Both the position numbers and the translations under genes were made by a program. DNA of 5,505 bases from Weeksellaceae bacterium (lineage in GTDB: Bacteria; Bacteroidota; Bacteroidia; Flavobacteriales; Weeksellaceae), in assembly GCA_022701475.1 (NCBI GenBank), contig JAKOOI010000370.1, positions 1 through 5,505 of the forward strand, in the 5' to 3' direction. The notes under the pieces are model-generated. The model was not told the origin of the DNA. It saw nothing but the letters and a program-made list of their open reading frames with translations, and made no database searches. Of this stretch, positions 1 through 4,713 are shown one piece after another (position 1 is the first letter of the stretch; every line of letters begins with the position of its first letter).

Positions 1-803
1 CCCAGGCACGGCTGAAGAATATTCAGAAGTTCTACCAGCAGGGGATGGTTACCCGGAATGAAGTCATCCGCGGCGAACTGGCCATCAGGAATCTCGACCA
101 GGGGATTTTAACATTAGCCAACAACCGCAAAATCCTGAACTACAACCTGAATATCGCTCTGGGATTACCGGAAGATACGGAAATCGTACCGGTGGAGACC
201 CTCGGAAGCAAAGAAGCAGGGATCGGGAGGGAGTATTATCTGAATCTTGCCCATGACAGCAATCCGGTAATCAGATCGGCCAGAACCAATATCGAGGTGG
301 CTGATAAGAATATTGATATCATCAAGACGGATAGGATGCCTGCCATTTCAGGGTTCGGAGGATACTCGTTACAGAAGCCTATTACAACAAGGAACCCCAT
401 CCTGGATATGTACTCCGGCGGCTGGCAGACTGGTATTTCCCTGAGCTACAATATCGACAACCTGTACAAAACGAAAGAAAGAGTGAAAGTAGGAGAATTG
501 CAGAAAAGCCAGGCCTACGATGCGATGACCCTGGCCGGACAGAATATCGATATGGCAGTAAATTCGGCTTATGTAAAGTATCAGGAATCGGTGCAGCAGG
601 CAGATATTCTGAACGATGCTAAGCAACTGGCGGAAGAAAACTACAAGATCACCGAAGCCAAATACCTCAACCAGCTCGCCGTACAGGCAGAAATGATTGA
701 TGCCCAGAACCAGAAGCTGCAGTCCGAACTGGATTTTGCCAACGCGGAAATCAGCATTCTCTACCAATATTACAACCTTCTGAAAACCACCGGAACACTT
801 TAA
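1..803 (+). CDS. TolC-family outer-membrane efflux channel, 3' part
   Basis: This is the C-terminal 266 residues of an outer-membrane efflux protein (OEP/TolC family), the trimeric channel that lets substrates leave across the outer membrane. The open frame begins at base 3 and is already coding at the window edge, so the Met at 45 is internal and the true start lies upstream. TolC proteins are usually 420-490 residues, so more than a third is missing. The fragment shows the end of the first OEP repeat (YQQGMVTRNEV, then a helix closing with NIALGLPEDTE) and a complete second repeat. That second repeat has a long helix from about residue 85, a Gly/Tyr-rich beta segment (GFGGYSLQKP and GGWQTGISLSYNID), and a final coiled helix with the family-like pattern YKITEAKYLNQLAVQAEMID. 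It ends in TAA only 15 nt before the adaptor gene, which supports one operon and a role as that pump's exit duct. Family assignment is firm; the substrate is unknown. Confidence 0.9.
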   Translation, partial: QARLKNIQKFYQQGMVTRNEVIRGELAIRNLDQGILTLANNRKILNYNLNIALGLPEDTEIVPVETLGSKEAGIGREYYLNLAHDSNPVIRSARTNIEVADKNIDIIKTDRMPAISGFGGYSLQKPITTRNPILDMYSGGWQTGISLSYNIDNLYKTKERVKVGELQKSQAYDAMTLAGQNIDMAVNSAYVKYQESVQQADILNDAKQLAEENYKITEAKYLNQLAVQAEMIDAQNQKLQSELDFANAEISILYQYYNLLKTTGTL

Positions 804-818
804 TTCAGCACGAAAACA

Positions 819-1961
819 ATGGAAAACAAGGAACAGAATACAACAGTAACATCCACATCAACAGCGCAGCCGGCTCCCGCTCCGTCAGGTGCCGCGGCTA
901 AGAAAAAAGAAAATAAGAAAAATAAAATCAGGGCCATCATTTCAAACATCGTGGTGTTCCTGGTCATCGGGTTCGGCCTCTTCTGGCTGGTCCGGGAATA
1001 TTTTCATGTAGGCGATAAAACCTATACGGAAGCCGCGCAGGTGGAAGAATTTATCAACCCCATCAATACCCGGGTTTCCGCTTACATCAAAGAAATTAAA
1101 TTCATTGAGCATCAGCAGGTAAAAAAAGGCGATACCCTTGCGGTTCTGGACGACCGCGAGATCCTGACCCAGGTAGGACAGGCCGAAGCAGCCTACCAGA
1201 ATGCACTGGCCCAGCGGACCGCTACCAGCTCCTCCGTGAATACCGTTTCCAACAACGTCAATGTAATGCAGTCCAACATCGCCGGAGCCAAAGCCCGGTT
1301 ATGGAATGCGGAACAGAACCTGAACCGCTACAAAAACCTGCTGGCTTCCGAAGCGGTTACGCGGCAGCAGTACGACCAGGTGAAAACGGAATATGATGCG
1401 CAGAAAGCGGCGTATGAAACGCTGGTGAACCAGAAACAGTCGGCCAGCCTTTCCACAACGGAAGTAAAAAGCAAGTTCGGGATCATCGATGCGGAAATCA
1501 AAAGGGCGAAATCGGCACTGGAAATGGCAAGGATCAGTCTTTCCTATACGGTCATTACTGCTCCTTACGACGGCGTGATGGGAAGAAGGACCATCTCCGA
1601 AGGCCAGCTGATCCAGCCCGGCCAGCAGGTGGCCACCATCGTGCTCAATAACCAGAAATGGGTGACGGCCAACTTCCTCGAAAGCCAGATGCCCAACGTC
1701 AGGATCGGGGAAAAAATGATGATGACGGCCGACGCATTGGGCGGAAAACAGTTTGAAGGCATCGTTACAGCCGTTTCGGCAGCTACCGGATCTAAATATT
1801 CCAGCGTGCCTACCGACAATTCCACCGGGAACTTTATCAAGGTGCAGCAGAGAATTCCGGTACGGATCGAATTTACGGAAACCAATAAAAAAGAAGACAT
1901 CGCCCGCCTGAGCGCAGGGATGAATATGAATGTGAGCATTAACAAAGGAAAAGATGAGTAG
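819..1961 (+). CDS. EmrA/HlyD-family periplasmic adaptor (membrane fusion protein)
   Basis: This 380-residue protein is expected to bridge the inner-membrane transporter and the TolC channel. Residues 1-37 form a Thr/Pro/Ala- then Lys-rich cytoplasmic tail. Residues about 40-58 are a single membrane anchor (IVVFLVIGFGLFWLV). Residues about 77-112 are the first half of a biotinyl-lipoyl domain (VSAYIKEI, then VKKGDTLAVLDDRE). Residues about 114-238 form an Ala/Gln-rich alpha hairpin. Residues 240-275 complete the lipoyl fold (ITAPYDGVMGRRTISEGQ and IQPGQQVATIV). From about 279 there is a beta-barrel (WVTANFLESQM) with the EmrA-type stretch PTDNSTGNFIKVQQRIPVRI. That stretch and the uncleaved anchor favour the EmrA/FarA subgroup, which partners MFS pumps, over RND adaptors; the MFS gene downstream agrees. 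The length is normal for EmrA (about 390). The start follows an A-rich, Shine-Dalgarno-less leader (CGAAAACA), typical of Bacteroidota. Confidence 0.93.
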   Translation: MENKEQNTTVTSTSTAQPAPAPSGAAAKKKENKKNKIRAIISNIVVFLVIGFGLFWLVREYFHVGDKTYTEAAQVEEFINPINTRVSAYIKEIKFIEHQQVKKGDTLAVLDDREILTQVGQAEAAYQNALAQRTATSSSVNTVSNNVNVMQSNIAGAKARLWNAEQNLNRYKNLLASEAVTRQQYDQVKTEYDAQKAAYETLVNQKQSASLSTTEVKSKFGIIDAEIKRAKSALEMARISLSYTVITAPYDGVMGRRTISEGQLIQPGQQVATIVLNNQKWVTANFLESQMPNVRIGEKMMMTADALGGKQFEGIVTAVSAATGSKYSSVPTDNSTGNFIKVQQRIPVRIEFTETNKKEDIARLSAGMNMNVSINKGKDE

Positions 1962-1998
1962 GCAAAGGCCGCTTCGGTTTGCTGCAGTAAAAATGCAG
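1962..1998 (+). other. Two small hairpins in the adaptor-transporter spacer
   Basis: Directly after the adaptor stop codon, GCAAA (1962-1966) pairs with TTTGC (1978-1982), and inside it CCG (1969-1971) pairs with CGG (1975-1977) around a CTT loop, with GG bulged. Partly overlapping it, CTGCA (1982-1986) pairs with TGCAG (1994-1998) around GTAAAAA. No U-tract follows, so a full terminator is unlikely. Possible roles are mRNA end protection or setting the adaptor-to-pump ratio. The stems are visible in the sequence; any function is inference. Confidence 0.35.
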
Positions 1999-2041
1999 AA
2001 CCCATTATTGATTACTCACGGATCAAAATCAAAATCATATC

Positions 2042-3634
2042 ATGTATAACAAAGGACTTTACCACGACTGGGTGCCGAAACCCGTACAGCTCCTGCTGAT
2101 GGTCTTGCTGCTTGCCGTAGTGATGCCCATCGGCGGGGTCTATACCGGGAACATCAGCTATCTCGTAAGCGGTACCGGCTCCATGACCGAATATTTCATG
2201 TGGGCCAACTATGCTTCCACCATCGGGATGGGCGCTTGTATGCCGATCGTCCTCAGGATGAAGATGCGGTTCAAAGTACGCGACAAGATGGCCGTGCTCC
2301 TGGTGCTGCTGGGATGGCTGAGTTACCTCAACTCCACCACTGATGAACCGATGATCTTCGTCTTCAGCTCACTGCTGATCGGTTTCCTCAAGATGATGGT
2401 CACCATCGAACTCTTCCTTCCGCTGATGGCGATGATCGGGAACCGGGGCATGTTTTACGGGGCGTTCTATACTTTCGTACTGGTGCTCAACCAGGCGGCA
2501 GCGTATTATGCGGCGGATATCTCCATCCGCTACAACTGGCAGCAGTTCTATGTCATCGTTGCGGTAGGCTGTTTTGCACTGGCTTTGCTGCACTGGGTTT
2601 TTATGCACGACAAGTATTTTGCCCTGAAAGTGCCGCTGCATTACATCGACTGGCTCAGCATTCTGCTTTTCGTCTCCGCCTTCATGTTTACGGCTTACCT
2701 GTTCTCTTTCGGGAAACAGCAGGACTGGCTTCAGTCGGAAAGGATCGTTGAGGCGGGGATTGCCGCTTTCGTAAGCTTCGCATTGCTTGTGATCCGGCAG
2801 ATCACTTTGAAACGGCCCTACCTTTCATTCAAAATCTTTTCCCGGAACAATGTGCTGCACGGGCTGTTCATGCTCCTCTGCCTCGGGATGTTCCTGGCCA
2901 CCACCACCATTCAGAATACCTTTGCGGTAGGTGTACTGGGATACGACCAGCTGACCAACGCACGCCTCAACCTCCTCATGATCCCCGGACTGGTACTCGC
3001 CGGAGCAACGGCCATCTTCTGGTTCAGAAAAGAGATCCCGCTGAAGATGTTCATCTTTTCAGGATTCGCTGCCATGACGGGATATTCAGTCATTATGTAC
3101 TTTTCCATGGTGCTCGAGTTCAGCTATGACTACTGGTACCTGCCGATGTTCCTGAAAGGTTACGGCATGTGCTCGCTCTTCGTTTCCGTGTGGTTTTATA
3201 CGCTGGATAAGCTGGAAATGGACGATATGCTGGCGGCAATCGGGCTGGTGCTGGTCTGGAGGACTTTTATGGCGGTCGGGATCTTTTCGGCACTGTACTC
3301 ATGGTTCCAGTACCGGTTTCAGGTGATGGCGGTAGGCGATCTGGCAGTCTATCTCGACGGGATGACGCTTACCCCGCAGTCGCTGTCAGGGAATATGAAA
3401 GCCCTTCAGCTCAATGCCATCCTCATTGCAGGTAAGAAACTGTTCGGATACATTGTCCTGGCCGGTTCGGGAGTACTCATCTACATACTGACCCATCATT
3501 TCGGCCGGGACCGGTTCGAATATGTGCGCTTCATCAGGCTGCTGGCCGGAAAATCGGTGATTGCCCGCAGAAGGCTCCGTGAACGCAAAAGATTAATTGA
3601 AGAAATAAAAGACGCCGCAGGTCCTGCCGTCTGA
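2042..3634 (+). CDS. 14-helix MFS exporter, divergent DHA2/EmrB-like
   Basis: This 530-residue inner-membrane protein has about 14 predicted membrane helices, roughly at 14-33, 51-70, 84-98, 104-128, 138-158, 168-187, 204-224, 236-252, 272-290, 305-326, 333-357, 364-386, 396-419 and 465-485. That count and length fit the DHA2 drug:H+ antiporter family (EmrB, about 510). RPYLSFKIFSRNNVLHG at about 258-274 resembles the DHA2 segment leading into helix 9. The signatures are weak: the helix 2-3 loop reads PIVLRMKMRFKVRDKM instead of a G-x-L-x-D-R-x-G-R-R-like motif A, helix 5 (LNQAAAYYAADI) lacks the GPxxGG of motif C, and helix 1 lacks the usual Asp. Glu123, inside predicted helix 4, is a candidate membrane-embedded acidic residue. 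The tail (488-523) is strongly basic and probably cytoplasmic. The gene lies 80 nt after the adaptor, so it is read as the pump of a tripartite exporter. The start follows an A-rich leader with no Shine-Dalgarno box. Family confidence is good; substrate and coupling ion are unknown. Confidence 0.87.
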   Translation: MYNKGLYHDWVPKPVQLLLMVLLLAVVMPIGGVYTGNISYLVSGTGSMTEYFMWANYASTIGMGACMPIVLRMKMRFKVRDKMAVLLVLLGWLSYLNSTTDEPMIFVFSSLLIGFLKMMVTIELFLPLMAMIGNRGMFYGAFYTFVLVLNQAAAYYAADISIRYNWQQFYVIVAVGCFALALLHWVFMHDKYFALKVPLHYIDWLSILLFVSAFMFTAYLFSFGKQQDWLQSERIVEAGIAAFVSFALLVIRQITLKRPYLSFKIFSRNNVLHGLFMLLCLGMFLATTTIQNTFAVGVLGYDQLTNARLNLLMIPGLVLAGATAIFWFRKEIPLKMFIFSGFAAMTGYSVIMYFSMVLEFSYDYWYLPMFLKGYGMCSLFVSVWFYTLDKLEMDDMLAAIGLVLVWRTFMAVGIFSALYSWFQYRFQVMAVGDLAVYLDGMTLTPQSLSGNMKALQLNAILIAGKKLFGYIVLAGSGVLIYILTHHFGRDRFEYVRFIRLLAGKSVIARRRLRERKRLIEEIKDAAGPAV

Positions 3635-3653
3635 AGAAACCTTGTTTTCACCA

Positions 3654-3695
3654 GTGAAGCCCTGTCCTTGTCACGAGGATGGGGTTTCACGTTTT
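3654..3695 (+). terminator. Probable intrinsic terminator of the efflux operon
   Basis: Starting 20 nt after the transporter stop codon, the arm at 3654-3668 (GTGAAGCCCTGTCCT) pairs with 3676-3690 (AGGATGGGGTTTCAC) around the 7-nt loop TGTCACG. All 15 positions pair, three of them as G-T wobbles. GTTTT follows at once, and a run of eight T lies further on at 3713-3720. A strong stem plus a short U-tract fits an intrinsic terminator. The U-tract is modest, so an mRNA-stabilising stem is the alternative. Confidence 0.68.
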
Positions 3696-3720
3696 CCCCT
3701 TGGGCCTCATCATTTTTTTT

Positions 3721-3852
3721 CAGGAGCTGATTCCTGCTATCCGCTCATACTCCTCGCACCGCCGCCTTCCGGAGCGCGCCACCGCCAAAACCCTCCGCCG
3801 GCCGGCCTTTCCAGCCCCGCTGTGGGGTAACCGCTGCTATCAGGGCTATGCC
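3721..3852. repeat. GC-rich candidate dispersed intergenic repeat
   Basis: A block of about 132 nt opens with AGGAGCTGATTCCTGCTATC (3722-3741) and closes with GCTGCTATCAGGGCTATGCC (3833-3852), so CTGCTATC occurs near both borders. Between them is a variable-looking GC-rich core with local foldbacks: CTCC with GGAG near 3750-3774, the palindrome GCCGGCCGGC at 3797-3806, and CCCC/GGGG at 3815-3827 around GCTGT. From memory, blocks with similar borders (a GGAGCT...CTGCTATCCG left end and a CTATCAGGGCTA right end around a variable core) recur between genes in Flavobacterium and Chryseobacterium; this could not be checked here. The open frames across it have low-complexity Pro/Ala/Arg translations and show no family features. 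Confidence 0.5.
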
Positions 3853-3887
3853 AGCAGCCTGTATTATAAACGGGAGTGTAAAAAAGA

Positions 3888-3929
3888 CAATGGTCAATCC
3901 GCTTCGCTTGTCAATGGTTAATTTTAACC
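3888..3929. repeat. Short direct repeat pair ending in a palindrome
   Basis: CAATGGTCAAT (3888-3898) recurs as CAATGGTTAAT (3912-3922) with one change, 24 nt apart start to start. The second copy runs into the perfect foldback GGTTAA-TT-TTAACC (3916-3929). It sits between the GC-rich block and the 90-nt repeat cluster. No gene spans it. Its role is unknown; it could be a remnant of a larger dispersed repeat. Confidence 0.45.
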
Positions 3930-3951
3930 TTCCTCTGAACTTCAACCGCTG

Positions 3952-3978
3952 CGTAAAATGCACCACTGACGTAAAATG
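3952..3978. repeat. CGTAAAATG direct repeat, two copies 18 nt apart
   Basis: CGTAAAATG occurs exactly at 3952-3960 and again at 3970-3978. The 18-nt period is shorter than two helical turns (about 21 nt). It could be a weak protein-binding pair or chance in a low-complexity stretch. After it, 3979-4038 is AT-rich with no gene, and nothing else stands out there. Confidence 0.25.
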
Positions 3979-4038
3979 ACAGGTTGGTGTCTGACATAAG
4001 TTAGCATTTTTTTAAATCTTAGATGATAATATTACTAT

Positions 4039-4128
4039 GCAGTATTCTATTTTATCTTCGATAAAATCTTTGCGCCTTATACCTCGCAAAGCAAGCAACA
4101 TCCGTCGCGCCGTCGCATTTTCCAACAT
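4039..4128 (-). repeat. 90-nt repeat unit, copy A
   Basis: This unit aligns without gaps to 4450-4539 at 72 of 90 positions (80%). Read on the minus strand it begins ATGTTGGAAAA, passes through GGTATAAGGCGCAAAGA, then forms the perfect 8-bp hairpin ATTTTATC-GAA-GATAAAAT (plus-strand 4049-4067, where the loop reads TTC) and ends GAATACTGC. The minus-strand open frame here owes its resemblance to the one at copy B (both start MLENAT) to the DNA repeat itself, so no protein is called. The unit resembles degenerate intergenic repeats seen in flavobacteria (recollection, not checked). Confidence 0.72.
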
Positions 4129-4165
4129 CGACACTCTACCTGGTACCGACGTCTCTGATGCTGGT

Positions 4166-4214
4166 GCGAGCGTCACGCTCGTATCCGTACGTATAAAGTG
4201 AGTATACAACGGAT
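4166..4214. repeat. Tandem hairpins, REP-like
   Basis: GCGAGCG (4166-4172) pairs with CGCTCGT (4176-4182) over the loop TCA, with a G-T closing pair. Immediately after, ATCCGT (4183-4188) pairs with ACGGAT (4209-4214) and, inside it, GTATA (4191-4195) pairs with TATAC (4203-4207) around AAGTGAG, leaving AC and A unpaired. The heptamer GATGCTG occurs just before the first hairpin (4157-4163) and again overlapping the end of the second (4212-4218). Short GC hairpins of this shape are typical of REP elements mobilised by RayT (TnpA_REP) transposases; no such gene is present here. The rest of 4129-4318 holds no gene, only a small AAGCC-TATT-GGCTT foldback at 4290-4303. Confidence 0.5.
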
Positions 4215-4320
4215 GCTGCCTGAAAACTACCCCGTCAAAAACTCTTTGAATTTTTGCCATCCCTGCGAAACCGGAGGGGAATTTCCATTAAGCCTATTGG
4301 CTTCAGACCTGCGATGGGTA

Positions 4321-4407
4321 TTGGAAAAACGCAAGGCCGCAAGGAATACCGGGAAATGCTGTGGTATAAGACGCAAAGAATTTGGCAAAACCAAATTTTA
4401 ATGCCGC
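4321..4407 (+). repeat. 90-nt repeat unit, copy C (inverted, most diverged)
   Basis: In plus orientation this stretch matches the minus-strand form of copies A and B without gaps over 87 nt, with 50 of 87 positions identical to copy A. Identity is concentrated at TTGGAAAA (4321-4328) and at GGTATAAGACGCAAAGA, while the middle has drifted. At the exact place of the hairpin in A and B it carries a different hairpin of the same 19-nt length, AATTTGG-CAAAA-CCAAATT (4379-4397). Its hairpin end faces that of copy B across 42 nt, making a tail-to-tail inverted pair. Confidence 0.6.
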
Positions 4408-4449
4408 TGAATCAACTGTTTTACAGACTTCGGTATCACGAGGCAATAC

Positions 4450-4539
4450 GCAGCATTCAATTTTATCGAAGATAAAATCTTTGCGCTTTATATCCCATGA
4501 AGCATGCAAAACTCTTCGCGTCGTCGCGTTTTCCAACAT
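4450..4539 (-). repeat. 90-nt repeat unit, copy B
   Basis: This copy is 80% identical to copy A in the same orientation. Both start from ATGTTGGAAAA on the minus strand and contain GCGCAAAG followed by an 8-bp hairpin (plus strand ATTTTATC-GAA-GATAAAAT, 4460-4478). The hairpin loop reads GAA here and TTC in copy A on the same strand. With copy C it forms an inverted pair spanning 4321-4539. The following 4540-4630 shows only a weak foldback, GGGTTGG (4572-4578) with CCAATCC (4608-4614), and no gene. Confidence 0.72.
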
Positions 4540-4633
4540 TCTTTCTGGGAATCCGGCTAAATATCGGAGATGGGTTGGTTAAAAGCACAACAAAAGCCCT
4601 CACTCATCCAATCCTGTAAATCTTCTCCCGGAA

Positions 4634-4665
4634 GTTGCACGGATTTTCTAATTTGAATATCTTTA
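4634..4665 (+). promoter_or_regulatory. Candidate Bacteroidota-type promoter for hutU
   Basis: GTTG (4634-4637) is followed after 20 nt by TATCTTTA (4658-4665). The Bacteroidota sigma-ABfr consensus is TTTG at -33 and TAnnTTTG at -7 with about 19-21 nt between. The match is therefore three of four in the first box and five of six fixed positions in the second, with good spacing. It would start transcription near 4672 and give a leader of about 40 nt before the hutU ATG. The motif is short and could be chance in AT-rich DNA. Confidence 0.42.
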
Positions 4666-4713
4666 AAACCACAAAAAAGCCGTCAGGCACAAACCAATAA
4701 CGATCAATAAGAG

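Noticed and set aside
45..803. Start of the TolC gene at the ATG at 45
   Set aside because: The frame is open and TolC-like upstream to base 3, so this Met is internal and the gene is truncated by the window edge.
369..3690. Minus-strand frames opposite the channel, adaptor and transporter genes
   Set aside because: They lie antisense to well-supported genes and have no recognisable protein features.
3713..3720. T8 run as the operon terminator
   Set aside because: No stem directly precedes it; the 15-bp hairpin at 3654-3690 is the better candidate, and the T run may only back it up.
3642..3966. Small frames on both strands across the GC-rich block
   Set aside because: They start inside or next to the terminator and the repeat block, and translate to Pro/Arg/Ala-rich text without domains.
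4132..4214. tRNA-like fold
   Set aside because: The hairpins are adjacent rather than cloverleaf-arranged, and there is no T-arm GGTTCRA box or acceptor pairing.
4012..4539. Two minus-strand reading frames (4012-4260 and 4303-4539) with similar starts (MLENAT.RR, RRKDFI / KRKDFI)
   Set aside because: The shared part is exactly the 90-nt DNA repeat; after it the sequences are unrelated, and the hairpin explains the conservation better than a protein. No family features.
4039..4539. CRISPR array
   Set aside because: Only three diverged copies, one inverted, with unequal gaps; no short identical repeats or regular spacers.
4198..4582. Plus-strand small frames across the repeat cluster
   Set aside because: They overlap each other in several frames, run across repeat borders and give low-complexity basic translations; treated as chance frames.
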